Assembly: GCA_027596075.1 (NCBI GenBank) | Contig: JADGJC010000023.1 | Location: forward strand, 176,068-240,067 | Length of the DNA: 64,000 bases | Direction: 5' to 3' | DNA from: Rhizophlyctis rosea | Taxonomy: Eukaryota; Chytridiomycota; Chytridiomycetes; Rhizophlyctidales; Rhizophlyctidaceae | Part shown: positions 42,190-53,261 of the stretch, in pieces | Layout: every line of letters begins with the position of its first letter | Numbering within the stretch: the stretch's first letter is position 1 | Made by a program: the position numbers and the translations under genes | Notes under the pieces: generated by a model | The model's input: only the letters and a program-made list of their open reading frames with translations | Database searches by the model: none | What the model was told of the DNA's origin: nothing

Positions 42190-43570
42190 CTACTCCTCCA
42201 GCACCTTCCAGGGGTCCCATGCTCCGCGCAAAAAGAGTCGTACTCCCGTCTTACTCCTAATCTCCGCCAATCCATACGGAGGCGTGCGGTCGGCCAAGAT
42301 AAAGCCCAACACTTTCAACGTCGGCCGCGCCGTACACAACTCAATCACCTTGGCTTTGTCAAACGTTTTCAAGACGGTGTCTAGTTTCGTAAGCTCTTTA
42401 CACACCTTGAAAAGCTCGGCGACTGTATCGAGGGTTGGGTAAGTGGTCGTGCTGTGGCTGAAAAGGAGGTAGGGACGAATGACTAGGGATTGGAGTGTCG
42501 GGAAATGTTTGTGGATTTTGAGGAAGTTTTGGTTGAAGTTGTTGCGGTTGTTGGATATCGATATGTGTTTGACGGCGGTAGCTGTGAGGTAAGTTGACGA
42601 GGGAATCGCCCCATCCGTCACCGCACCATACGATGGTAGAAAGAGATGGAAGAAAGACGTTTTGGAGTGGGTATGGCTCGGTAACGACACGGCAATCGGT
42701 GTTGATGGTTAGGGTGTTTAGGTTTGGTGCAGCCGTTGAAAGGTCCTCCAAATCGAGAATGGACGTTATTGTGAGGGACATTAGGTTGTGAATGGTGTTG
42801 TTGAAATTAGCGGGGCATAGTTCAGAGACGTTGCGCGCAGAGAGGATAGCGAGTTCTTTGAGCGGAGCGTCGGCTAACGATTCGAGGAGGGTAGTATATA
42901 AATGAGTCGAGGAGGGGTGGGCGAAGGTATCGGTGTCGATTGTAAACTTTTCCAGGGCTAGTGGTCGACTGGCATTGGCTAGGTGTCCGCAGATTGCTTG
43001 GAGTATTTGGCCTTCTTTATGATTATTTTCCGTGCCGCAGTCCTTCAGCGCCAACGTGCGGAGTTGTGGAATCCGAATTTGCGAGAATACAAGATCAATT
43101 ATTTCTACACAAGGATTGGAGATCAGCGAAAGGGTGCGGAGGTGGCGGATGCGGTACTGGCATGAAAGTGCAGCTTCGAGGGCGGACTCCGACCAGAAGT
43201 TCTTTAAAGTGTCCCCAGGAGGTGTCATGAACGCAGCTTCGCGAAATTGGGTGCACATGTTGGACAACATGTCGACTGAACGTTCCTCATTGAGTTCATG
43301 ACGTAAGTGCGACATTATCCGGACGAGCATTTCTGCCGGTGAGGTTTTGCAACGTGGTAGAACAGTGAGAGAGCATATTGTGCTTTGTTGTAGGAGGTGA
43401 AAGACTTTTTGGTAAACAGATGTTTGCGTTGGGAAGGGTGGGTGGTGATCAGGGATCGGCTTGGGGGAGTGATTGGTGTTGAGATCAGGCACCAGGAGGC
43501 TTGTTAGCTGACCCGTTTTTCTGACTTGTATGTAATTGGGGCTCCGGCCTGTGAATAGATTCTTCATCAC
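42190..43570 (-). pseudogene. F-box/LRR-like protein, PGDTL family, paralog 4, frameshifted
   Basis: One frame (43570 to about 42590) carries an F box (AEMLVRIMSHL), PPGDTLKNFWSESA, LRR-like sequence and WCGDGWGDSLVNLP. The continuation (TATAVKHISISNNRNNFNQN to the C-terminal LRGAWDPWKVLEE) is one frame over, from about 42590 to 42190. One extra C near 42591 would explain it. The N-terminal 60 codons before the F box have no counterpart in the paralogs. Broken gene or a sequencing indel. Confidence 0.75.
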
Positions 43571-43789
43571 TTCTCAACAATTTGGGAGCATGGGACTTGG
43601 CAAGGTGTTGGATGAATTGTAGTAAATAATGCAATCCACTGTGGATGGATCCATTTCGCGTGGACCCTCATGCAGGCAAGAGCAGAAAGAACCCTGAACC
43701 CCTGGCCTCCAACAGACTGAAAACAATTACAAAAAATTCGCAACTCACGCGTTCCTACTGTGTCGACTGATTGCAGAAGAGCATCATGC
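43571..43789. other. Short intergenic region
   Basis: Nothing recognised. Confidence 0.4.
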
Positions 43790-44380
43790 GTCTATAGCAT
43801 GTTGATGGTGAGGGGAGCGATTGCGGAGATTATATTGAGGATTGATGGTGAGAGCTGATCATTATTGGACAGTCGACGGTTCCGTTCGTTTTTGTTGGCC
43901 GCAGGAGGAAGTCATCTTGAATGGCCGGAGGATTTGGTGCTGTTAGTACCGTTGGGTATACGTCGACGGGATGTGATACGTATGAGTGGCTGTTACGGGA
44001 AACGCAACCGGCTCATTCTCCTGTATGCAGTCGACAAACCGCAACACTGGGACTTCTCAAAGTTGCGCTTCATGCTTCTCAGGTGAGCTTTGACTTGCTC
44101 TCTCCCGCATTTCTTCCCCTGTCAGTCCGGTGTCATTCTCAACCATCGCTAATAAATTCAGCTCCCGCCTTAAAGCACTCAAATAAATCGCCCATGACCA
44201 CCTGTGCGAACAATACCGTACCGAAAACTCAGCAAGGATGGTGACGTAGATCTGTACGTGTTTACTTCTCAGCACCTTTTCGTTGTTCGCTCCCTGCTCA
44301 GTAACCTAACACTCCACCCATCACCAAACAAAAACAGCGAGGAAGAAGAAGAACAATCACGACAATAGATGGTGGACGAC
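43790..44380 (+). pseudogene. Second septin 3' fragment
   Basis: Repeats the 3' part of the septin at 40 kb: EEVILNGRRI, then after an intron VDKPQHWDFSKLRFMLL, then after a GTGAGC intron RLKALK (stop) and HDHLCEQYRTE, then the same acidic run EEEEEQSRQ followed by a stop. It lacks everything 5' of EEEV. The acidic junction shows that it derives from the same form of the gene as the copy at 38.8-40.5 kb, so the two flank F-box paralog 4 as direct repeats. Confidence 0.8.
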
Positions 44381-45014
44381 CGAGCATGATTTGGAATTTA
44401 TGGGGCTTGGCGAGACCAGAATCACTGATTGAAGGCATGTGATTAACTTGCACTTTCCGCCTCGCAGTCAAGAGCTGACATGCGTTCATTGGGACAGATC
44501 AAAAATCAGTCTTTCTCTTGGCGCATCAAGGATGGATGGAGTCAGCGGACATCTGCAAAGCGCAGAATTGTTCACAGGAGGAGCTTGTGGAGAGCAGGTG
44601 GGGCAACGTGTTTTAAATGCGAGAAGGCGTCTCGCTCAGACGATCTGGAGGACTTTTAAGATGACGTCGTCAAACCGCAAATCGTGATGTCTCTTGATGT
44701 GGAAAGAATCTTGGATGCAAACTGAACGTCCCCGTAACCGAAACCCCATCAAGATTATGATCATTTAACTTACTCTTGGATAATATGATATCTTACGTGT
44801 GGAGCTGTGATGGGGGGGACTGTCACCAGCTTTGCATCCCGAGTCCGATGCTCTTGGTCTGCATCACGTTGATCTGAATGAGGCATAACACTTCGCATGC
44901 TTGATATCAATTCAAATTCAGTCATCATAACCAAATGTAAAGAAGAAACCCCAAAGATTTCATCAGACTGGACGTAACACCTTTTCATTGAGAAATCTAC
45001 CCCAGAACTATCCT
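44381..45014. other. Region without a recognised gene
   Basis: A plus-strand 82-codon frame at 44439-44687 has no recognised content. Confidence 0.45.
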
Positions 45015-45695
45015 CTATATCCGCAAACACCCGTCTACATGAAGCCCATACACGTCCAATAGGAGATTCTCTTTGAGCTTCCGCATCCCTATGATAACAA
45101 TTCTCCGTCCCAATCGTGCCTCACGCGGCACCGTATTCTGCTGCGGATCGCCCTTGCCCGCAATGAGACCAAACCACACTAATTTCGGACAGCTTGTTAG
45201 AATTGCCGCCATGACTGTCGCACCATACTCCACAATTGTAGTATCTAAGCGAACCAGCAAAGGAGAGGATGCAACGGCGCTCGCAACTGTCTTGATAGTG
45301 GGGAAGGTTTCGACGAGAGACTCGGACCACATACTTGGGCGCAGACGGCAAGATTCGAGGGCGGGGAGGTTTGGTAGTTGCGCCAGGATGTTGTTTAGGT
45401 TTGATCGATTAGCTTTCATGTCGAGCTTTTTGAGTTCAGTAAAGGTGGTAGGTGGGCATTGGCAGAGAGCGTCCATCAGCCCGTCGCCAACACAATTCAC
45501 TTCCTCGAGGTGTGGTAGAATAGCGCCGTCAATAGGGTATGGGTGACGAGGATGAGCCACACCGTTCTGGAAGTCCAAAGTGCGGATGGCTGGGATTGAA
45601 TTTTTGATGTCGTCGACGATGACACAACCGGGTATAGAGAGTGAATGGAGATGTGTATGGATGGTGTTGAAGCAGACATAGGAATAAACTTTCAA
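45015..45695 (-). pseudogene. F-box/LRR-like protein, 5'-truncated paralog 5
   Basis: 226 codons matching the C-terminal half of the gene at 48.5 kb (compare FNTIHTHLHSLSIPGCVIV with FNTIHPKLVSLSIPGTLVV, and RPSMWSESLVETFPTIKTVA with the TSAWEESKNDVDTFPTLTTI stretch). The F box and PGDTL motif are gone; sequence upstream of 45700 is unrelated. A truncated copy. Confidence 0.75.
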
Positions 45696-45824
45696 AACTT
45701 CACTCCGTCAGTCCGCAAACAAGATTCCCAACCAACCTTGGCAGCAATAAACGGCTTATCCGATTCATTAACTCAACCGGTTTGAACTGAACCGCAGCTG
45801 CACGACAAATTCAAAGTTTCAGCA

Positions 45825-46566
45825 TCATGACCAAAGACCCATAAACAAGACTAAGCAACCGAAAGCACAAAACTTACCAGTCCTCAGCCTCCAACCCTCC
45901 AACACCATCACCCCACCTCCAGCACCCCCCGCACCAACCCCCCTTGCAGCCATCATAGCCTGAACCTGCGCCGCACTACTACTAGCCGCATTGACCGAAT
46001 CCAAATCCAACGAATCCACATTCCCAAATTCCTGTCTCGGCATTCCATTCGGTCCTCCTGCATCTTCTCCGCCTGACCAGACAACATCCTCCTTCCAGAC
46101 GCCGGCGAAGTACCCTCATGGACTTTCGACAAAGTCTCCGCAGCAGCCGACGCCGCATCCCCAGTACTTTTCCCCCTTTTCCTTGAGCATCTTTCGCAGT
46201 GATGTCCTTATCCGGACTTTTTCCTTTGCCGAATTTTGTTTCGACGTCTTCCTGTTCAACCGATTGACTTTGTCCCAGCCCCGGTCAAGCCATGTTCCTC
46301 CCATGTTCATGACGGCACGTGTCAGCTTGCTGGCGAGTTGATCTGGAGTTGATCTGAGAATTGCCATGCGTTGTATGGTCCAAGCAGTTGATACTCACCG
46401 TTTCAACCTTATTCTCTGCTGCTTTTGACCCTTCTACTGGGTTAGCAGATGCGGATGTCTTTGGGGATGCAATGGCAGTGGGTGCTGGTGTCGATGCTGC
46501 CAGTATTTGAGCTGTTGCATCTTTCCATGGTTGGAATGTCTTGAGGATACAGTGAGCGAAGATCAC
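45825..46566 (-). pseudogene. Unidentified gene, broken frames
   Basis: Coding-like minus-strand pieces: WKDATAQILAASTPAPTAIA ending near a clean GTGAGT donor, an intron of about 44 nt (46360-46403, ends TTCTCAG), then TPDQLASKLTRAVMNMGGTW, KSTGDAASAAAETLSKVHEG and, in a third frame, FGNVDSLDLDSVNAASSSAA and a Gly/Ala-rich tail. At least two one-base frame changes. No family recognised. Confidence 0.4.
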
Positions 46567-47027
46567 CCTCCCTGCGCGTCAATATGCAAGCTCATACCAA
46601 TATCCACTGTCAACTTGACAAGAAAGGTTCTAACCACAAGGAAGAGAACACCTCCAGGTTCCTGAAAGAACCATGTACCCTGTCGGTTCTGATAGTCGGG
46701 CCATGCCAGTAAACTACCGAGGCGGTGAGTGCTATCTCTGTGGAAGGTTTAGAGCACGGACATCACTTGGGTAAGTCAGTCATTCGGCATCCGTCCAAGA
46801 CGTTCCCGGGAGTGACTGGTGAGTAGTGTCGTCAGAACATCTTGACTGGTTAATTATTCGAGTCTCCCTATTGAGCTATCACTGACGAAATTGTGTCTGT
46901 TTCATATCCTCGCCCAATTCGCTTCTCTTAAATCATTCATAAAACACACTAAATCTCTCAATACAATCATTCGTGGAAACTCGAACTCACCTACAGAAGC
47001 AACGGAACTCTTTAAATGCTTCGCATG
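46567..47027. other. Region without a recognised gene
   Basis: No supported gene; possibly the 5' part of the broken gene that follows. Confidence 0.4.
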
Positions 47028-48050
47028 AAAAGGCGTTGGAATCCACATCCGAAAAGACTACGCCGCAATTCGGGACGCAACAACTGGCAGCGCTTCCACC
47101 TCCGGTCCAGGTGGAAGCATCCTGTTACACCACCCAGGCGGTACCGGAACCGTCAGCGGCGAAGGCGGCCTTAATCAAGTTTGGGCAACGACCGCTGTAG
47201 CAGCTGGTGCGGCGGCATCCATAGGTGTTATCATAGGTACGGTCGGAGGTGGAGCAGTGAGTCCAGTGGAGGACGGAGACGAGGATGCGTATGAAGAAAC
47301 GGAGAGCCGAGAGGCTGGGCCGCTTTTGGTCAGTGAGGAAGGGACGGGGGCCACGGGGCTGGAAGTTGCTAGTGAGCGGGTTGGGGTTGGAGGGAGTAAA
47401 TGATCATACCGTTGTTGCCGCGCAAACAGACTTGCACCTGTCTGCTGTTGACGACCGCGACAAAGGAAAACGAACTGAGGTCCTTACGCCGTCGCGAAAT
47501 CCTAAACGGGATGCAAGCCCCAGTCTAAAACGATTGAGTCGCATCCCGTCGCGCTCTCCTGAACTTTACGACCGCGCCGCACCGTCTTCGACATTCATCT
47601 GGCGCGGGCTTACGCGTCGATTGGGTGGTGGGAGCGAGTTGAAGAGTGGTGAAGAGCGTCAGGACGACTGTGTTGATGGGGGAGTTTGCAAAAAGTCCGG
47701 TCTGGAGTTCTAGTAGTGATGAGGGGAGTGTTGGGAGTGAGGTTTTGGCGGAGGGTGGAAGGGATGTTGGGGTCCATTGGTTAAGGGGTTGGGTCCCACA
47801 GCTGCGGAGGATGTCAGTGATGAGGTGGTAGGTTTTCTCGATGGAGGTGGAGGCAAGCGGTGATGTTGCGAGGACGATTTGAAATCGGAGTCAGGTGTTG
47901 CGGAGAAAGCTACGGTGATATCCTGTCAAGGTGTTAGATTTTAGGGGGTATGGTGATACGTCTAGAGTGATTGAGGACATTAATTCTGAGCTACGGGAGG
48001 TTTCACATCTGCAGAATATAGAGCCGTAATCTTTAACGAATGTGTCATTA
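47028..48050 (+). pseudogene. Membrane-protein gene remnant
   Basis: A plus-strand frame without a start (KDYAAIRDATTGSASTSGPG) leads into a single hydrophobic segment (TTAVAAGAAASIGVIIGTVG, about 47190-47250) and an acidic tail that stops at 47404. Coding character then continues in another frame (DKGKRTEVLTPSRNPKRDAS, IPSRSPELYDRAAPSSTF) and later a third (SSSSDEGSVGSEVLAEGGRD). The outline is a single-pass membrane protein with a long Ser/Arg/Asp-rich cytoplasmic tail, now broken. Family not recognised. Confidence 0.4.
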
Positions 48051-48516
48051 GGCAGTCTCACCTGTTAAGCATGAGAAAGACGCTGCGTCTGATGAGGCTC
48101 GATCTTCCCAGATTTGACACAAATTGGACGTGGGAACGTCGTGCGTCGATTTCGATAGTAAGCACATGTATAAATGGTGCGCAGGACATTCCCGAAAAAC
48201 AAGGAAGGCTGTGGACAGATTCGGCAGCAAAGTTGACAGGCTGGAAGTTGCCGTTAGGGGAATTGAAGTTGGAACTAGGCCCGCACTGTCAGCTCAACTC
48301 AACTGATATGCATTTTACAGATCTAGAAAATCGACCATGATTTACGGGAATTGATGAATTCAAGGACCATCCATATCAAGGATATATGCGAGATTGGAGA
48401 TGCAACCATTTGATACGAATGAAGGCACACAATGTTGTGATTATAGATCTTCCCTTCTATACGATCTCCTTACATCCGCAAACACCTCCGTAATTGTGAA
48501 AACCATCAATTATCCT
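48051..48516. other. Region without a recognised gene
   Basis: Short open frames only; the right end is 3' flank of the next F-box gene. Confidence 0.45.
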
Positions 48517-49656
48517 CTACCAATTCCGCCAAGCAGCGACAATTACAAAACGAGTCCCCAACATCTCCCTCGTCAACATATTGTCCTGCTCGCCAGTGGC
48601 CGCAAACAGCATCATACCTCGCAACTTTACACAAGACGTCAGGATCTTCAAAGCGGCTGTTGGGTCATACCCAGAAATTACCGCTTCCAAGGAGACTAGT
48701 GCGGGAGAAGTTCCGACGAACTTGGCAATAGTGGTGAGGGTGGGGAAGGTGTCGACGTCGTTTTTGGATTCTTCCCATGCAGAGGTGCGCCGTGAAAGCA
48801 ATTTGCACGTTTCGAGGGAAGGGAGTTGCGGGAGGCGAGGCAGCAGGTCGTTTAGACAAGCTAGATGCACGTTGAGCTCTAGACGGTTGAGGATAGGGAA
48901 GGTGGCAGGTGGGAGTTGAGGTAGAGCTTCCAACAGACCGTCGCCAAAGCTGTACAGTTCGTGTAGCCGGCTGAAGAGCATTGCATTCAATGGGTATGGG
49001 TGTTGCGGTCTTGCTGCTCCATTGTCGAATTGGAAGGTGCGAAGATTCGGCAGTGCCGTGTCCAGATTGGTAACCACCAAAGTACCCGGGATAGAAAGTG
49101 AAACCAGCTTTGGGTGTATGGTGTTGAAAGCAACGTAAGCCATTGGGCGGATATGTTCGTCAGCATGGATGGTAAGCGAGCAAAGCGGGGAGTCGACCAA
49201 GGCGTCGAAAATAGCCTGGATTTGCGGAGCGTCCAACGCCATTGTACGAAGAGTGAAATGAGTGAGGGCTAGCGGCTTGGCGGCATTCGCAAACGCTGTA
49301 GCTACAGCATCTAGGACTTTTGAATTCATTCCATAGTTGTTGAGGCGAAGGATTCGGAGCCGGGAAATGTTGATACTGGGCAGAACGATGGGAATCGAGA
49401 GAGTCAACAATTGATCAAGTGAGAAAATCTTCAAGTGACGGCGCCGGACATCGCTTTTGAGCGCTAGACACAACGAGTCATGGTTGTTGAAGCCCTTCAA
49501 AGTTTGACCATCGGACAGCATAAAGGCTGCTTCGCGCACCGTCCGAGCGGTTTGCATGAAGTGTTTGAAGAAGGAAGATTGCGCGGCCTGGGAAGGGTGT
49601 ACAAACGCAACTATGGAGACTAATAGCTCCAGCGGGAGGGCTTGTAGTGTCGCCAT
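48517..49656 (-). CDS. F-box/LRR-like protein, PGDTL family, paralog 6
   Basis: Intact 379-residue frame from the ATG at 49656 (MATLQALPLELLVSIVAFV), chosen because it sits at the same distance before the F box as in the paralogs; an in-frame extension to 49743 has no conserved content. The family motif is SDGQTLKGF here, a diverged PGDTL. LRR-like sequence follows, with YPLNAMLF and SFGDGLLEALPQLPPATFP. Closest relative in the window is the truncated copy at 45.0 kb. The C-terminus lacks the acidic tail of paralogs 1-3. Confidence 0.8.
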   Translation of the reverse strand: MATLQALPLELLVSIVAFVHPSQAAQSSFFKHFMQTARTVREAAFMLSDGQTLKGFNNHDSLCLALKSDVRRRHLKIFSLDQLLTLSIPIVLPSINISRLRILRLNNYGMNSKVLDAVATAFANAAKPLALTHFTLRTMALDAPQIQAIFDALVDSPLCSLTIHADEHIRPMAYVAFNTIHPKLVSLSIPGTLVVTNLDTALPNLRTFQFDNGAARPQHPYPLNAMLFSRLHELYSFGDGLLEALPQLPPATFPILNRLELNVHLACLNDLLPRLPQLPSLETCKLLSRRTSAWEESKNDVDTFPTLTTIAKFVGTSPALVSLEAVISGYDPTAALKILTSCVKLRGMMLFAATGEQDNMLTREMLGTRFVIVAAWRNW

Positions 49657-50078
49657 TGTGTAGTTATCAACAGTTTGTTGGTCAGAAAGGACGTTATGTT
49701 GGTGGGAAGAGGTTTGATGGCAATTCTGGAGGCTGCTGTTCACCGCGGCGACCTAAGATCATGATCAGTATCACGATGAGAATGGGGTGTTTTGCAAGCC
49801 ACGGGTCTTTCACAAACCACATTCACTACGGGCCTATGCTGCTGGTTGACCAGCTGCCCAAAGCCAGCGTTTGCTCACTTTTAAGTTCAATTAGAATAAA
49901 AAAGACCCCCCCCCGAGTATTGGGTGCTATACGCAAGTCAATATACTGATTCGGAAATGGACACCTGAATTTCCAGCCCTGTGCCTACAATTCCGTACTC
50001 TAATGCCCCTCGACTCTTCAAATTCAACAAATACCTAACCGTGACTATACCTACTACTTAGTCAATCTTCCGCACTAA
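49657..50078. other. Intergenic region
   Basis: Divides the paralog-rich region from the conventional genes. Contains a run of nine C at 49905. No gene. Confidence 0.5.
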
Positions 50079-51473
50079 TCATTCTTCAGACACCGTTGCG
50101 TCAAGTTCCTCCTGCTCAATCGTCACCCGACAATCCCCAGCCTCTGATGACACTTGCGGCTGCCGACAGAAACCCTTCCCTTCAACTTCGACCCACACGT
50201 CACCCTCCTGCCTGTTCCGCTCCGCCTCCTCCTTCAAATTATTCTCATTGTTATACCTAGTCCCAGTCCACCACGTGAAAAAATCGAATCCCGGTCTTCC
50301 AGTCCGCTCCCCGTCATTGTCAACCTCCCACCTCCGTACCCGCACGACAGTATCTTGGTCTTGCTTCCCATCCCACATATCGAATGCAAAGAGCGCCCGT
50401 TGCATAGGATCTAGCATCCTGGGACTGGCGCCGAAGATGGTGCCACCGGCGTATGGGGAGCCGTCTAGGTCGGGATACCTTGCTTCACCACACATATTTC
50501 TCAATCCAACATTTCCCGAATTCAATGGTATGATCTCGATTGGAAACGGAAGAGGTAGCTCGTACAGGACGGTGAGATCTCGAAGGGAATAGACTTTCAG
50601 ATTGAAGAGAGTTGCAGTGCCATTGTCGCCTTGAATTGCATCTCTCACAATGAGGTTGAATCGTGTCATTATGAATGTGCCGTTTGTGTCGTTGCTTTGA
50701 TCAGAGACAGACGCGGTGGCAATGATCTTCAAGTCCGAAATCCGGCATAGGCGAATTAGGTGCGGGATGAACCGCACGGGCACGGAGGAATCGTCGCGGC
50801 GAAATTCAAGATGGGCGGCCAAGGTTTCATTGAAAGCAATGGGGAATCTCCATGAGACGGACAGGCGCGGCCAGCCTACGCCGGTCTTGAATTGGGTGAA
50901 ATCGTAGAGCATGCGGGGTGGGTTTGGATGTTGGTGCGGCGGGTCATGCCGCACCATTATACTTCCGCAGATTGTGAACTGGTTCCGCCGGTCCGAAAAA
51001 GCCGATGGTGGCAAGGAAATGGGTTTGGATGGCCGAACGTAGCGCAGGAAGGCTTGGGGAGGGACCTTGTACAAGCGTTCAGCGTTCATGACACTCTTTG
51101 GTCGCAAGCCCAGAACCTTCCTCGAATCCGTGACCATGTCAATGGGCTCCAATGCCGCGTTGCGCGCCTTGTCCCGTGGTGGGCGCTCGAAACTCCTCTT
51201 TATTGGCCTCAAAATCTTGACCTCCGGCGTCCAAGGTTTTTCCCAAGCCCACCACAAACAAACCACGTCCTGCCAGTTCTCCCTCCCCCACAGCACAGGC
51301 AAGCACCCCGCCGGAAACGCGGTAAGGATCTTCGGTTTCCAGATCGCCGCGGTCTCCTTCCGACTGATGTCGCGCCACTGACGGCAGGCTTGTTCGCAGC
51401 GGAGGAGGGTTGGCACGGGCAAGGCGGCGAAGATTGTGATTAGGACGTCGAGGTTAGGTATGGTTGCGGACAT
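50079..51473 (-). CDS. F-box protein of a different family
   Basis: Intact 464 residues, single exon. A standard F box is at residues 6-48 (LDVLITIFAALPVPTLLRCE, CRQWRDIS). No leucine-rich repeats or PGDTL motif; the rest is a mixed alpha/beta region with many Trp and Pro (ENWQDVVCLWWAWEKP near residue 65) and a later segment with RDLTVLYELPLPFPIEIIP that could be part of a propeller-like fold. Ends acidic. Presumed SCF adaptor; unrelated in sequence to the six PGDTL-type genes. Neighbouring intergenic DNA is ordinary. Confidence 0.75.
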   Translation of the reverse strand: MSATIPNLDVLITIFAALPVPTLLRCEQACRQWRDISRKETAAIWKPKILTAFPAGCLPVLWGRENWQDVVCLWWAWEKPWTPEVKILRPIKRSFERPPRDKARNAALEPIDMVTDSRKVLGLRPKSVMNAERLYKVPPQAFLRYVRPSKPISLPPSAFSDRRNQFTICGSIMVRHDPPHQHPNPPRMLYDFTQFKTGVGWPRLSVSWRFPIAFNETLAAHLEFRRDDSSVPVRFIPHLIRLCRISDLKIIATASVSDQSNDTNGTFIMTRFNLIVRDAIQGDNGTATLFNLKVYSLRDLTVLYELPLPFPIEIIPLNSGNVGLRNMCGEARYPDLDGSPYAGGTIFGASPRMLDPMQRALFAFDMWDGKQDQDTVVRVRRWEVDNDGERTGRPGFDFFTWWTGTRYNNENNLKEEAERNRQEGDVWVEVEGKGFCRQPQVSSEAGDCRVTIEQEELDATVSEE

Positions 51474-53261
51474 GGTTTTGTGTGTGTTGTGTGTCGATGA
51501 GTGTCACCCTTCTGTTATGTGGACGTGATGACTTTCAGGGGGTGGTGCAGATGGGGCGACGGTTGGACGTGTGGGAAAGCAGATCTGAGTGTGGCCGGGG
51601 GGTGGGAATGGGACGCGTCAATTTATAGTTTTGGCTCATCCCCTAGTCTAGGCCTAATCACTTTGACAACTGAATCAATACGATTGCCAGACCGCATGGG
51701 AAGGTGTTGCTAAACAACGGAGGGGGCATTAAAAAATTGAGGGGAAGACATTTGGAACATTAATGTCAATCTAAGCAGAAACAAGACATGCTGCTGAGAC
51801 TATGCTGAGGTCCGCTCCCTCTTATGATTGTTTTTGATCATTGCAAAACCTTGAGTGTGCATGGTCTCCATGGATCTGCGTAGAACCTTAGTGATAGGGC
51901 CAGCACAAAGTGCAGTGGCGATGATCGCCTCTTCGCAAACACACATGTCTTTTCTTTTTTTACAATGCGTCCCAGAGGTTGGGTTGGAAACAGCAAGATA
52001 CCATCACCTATCTGGGAGCGGGTTCAAACCGCACCAGCGAGCGCAACGAAGGCACTCACTTTTGTCAGATCTGTGAAAGGATAATGTCCCACCATTCCCG
52101 ACCCAAGTGGAGGTAACTTTATCACTAAAACCACGGTAATGGATAGTATGGCATAAACCATTCCCAAGTGGAGGTAACTTCACCACCTTTTCTGCGCATA
52201 CTCCGCAACGTTCCCAACAATGTCCATGTAAAAACTGACTTTACCACTTATTTTACGGCCTTGGGGCGGGGATGGAACTTTACCTGACAAACCTCCGCTC
52301 GATTTTGACTAGTGTGCACCGGTTTCGCATAGGTATGGCAATGTGAGTTACTACTGCCCAAGGCGAGAGCGAATCAATCACCTTTTCCCAATATCGACAG
52401 TGTGAATGTCGGGAGGGAAGGGTTTCCCCGGTAACTCGGTTCATCACATCGCTCCGAGATGTACTCCCTTTGCAATCCGCGAGGACACACAGGCCCCCAT
52501 GTGCGATTGCGGTGGGCATCGTCGGGACCTTTGTTCGTTCGGTGCACAGTGTAGCCAAGTCGACATGATGTTGGAGCGGGTAGATGTGGAAATTGGTTAG
52601 CAGACGAAGAAAATTTTGGACTGGCTAAGGGGCGGCACTGGTTTCATAATTCTTGGATGTTTGACGCGTGGAAAGATGGCAACCTGGACGAAAATATGGC
52701 AAGCGCGAACTTTGCCCGAAATCGCCACAACACAAGCCACAACCTTGCTCCTGCTTTTCTAACCCACACACACTCAGGGTCCTATGCATAATGCATCAGA
52801 ACCTACCAACGGGCCACTGGCCACGAAAACGGATCGGGTGACTACACAACATATCTCTACACTTGCTACATTACAGGAACGCTAAGGCTGCTACTCCCTA
52901 ATGATCATTGTTACCCTTCCGACAACCCTACACGTTCATCGCCAGTCGCGACTAGAACGCCCCCCGGCATCGATGTCAGCCTGCTATCTTTCAGCACAAA
53001 TACCCAGTCTCCATAGGTAAAATACTTACAAATGTATTAGGTCATGAACAAACTAGAGACTTTTTCCATATATACGACAACTATAGATGTACTTCTAAAG
53101 AAAAGCAAATACGTACACAGAACATCTAATCATAATCATACGCATTCGGCTTGTGGGCAAGCGCAACTTCACGATCAGTTAGAGGAACGCTGGGGCATCA
53201 TGATGGACATTACAATCAGATTTTCGTGAAAGGAAAACGCAAGAAAGAAAGCGGCAGATAC
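51474..53261. other. Long intergenic region
   Basis: About 1.8 kb with no gene. It holds a direct repeat of CAAGTGGAGGTAACTT at 52104-52119 and 52165-52180, and a B-box-like GGTTCAAACC at 52020 without tRNA folding. Confidence 0.6.

Noticed and set aside
1..49700. LTR or LINE retrotransposon as carrier of the repeats
   Set aside because: No reverse transcriptase, integrase, RNase H or endonuclease sequence was found in any frame, and the module ends have no clear long terminal repeats.
52003..52060. Possible tRNA around GGTTCAAACC
   Set aside because: No A box or pairing arms upstream.
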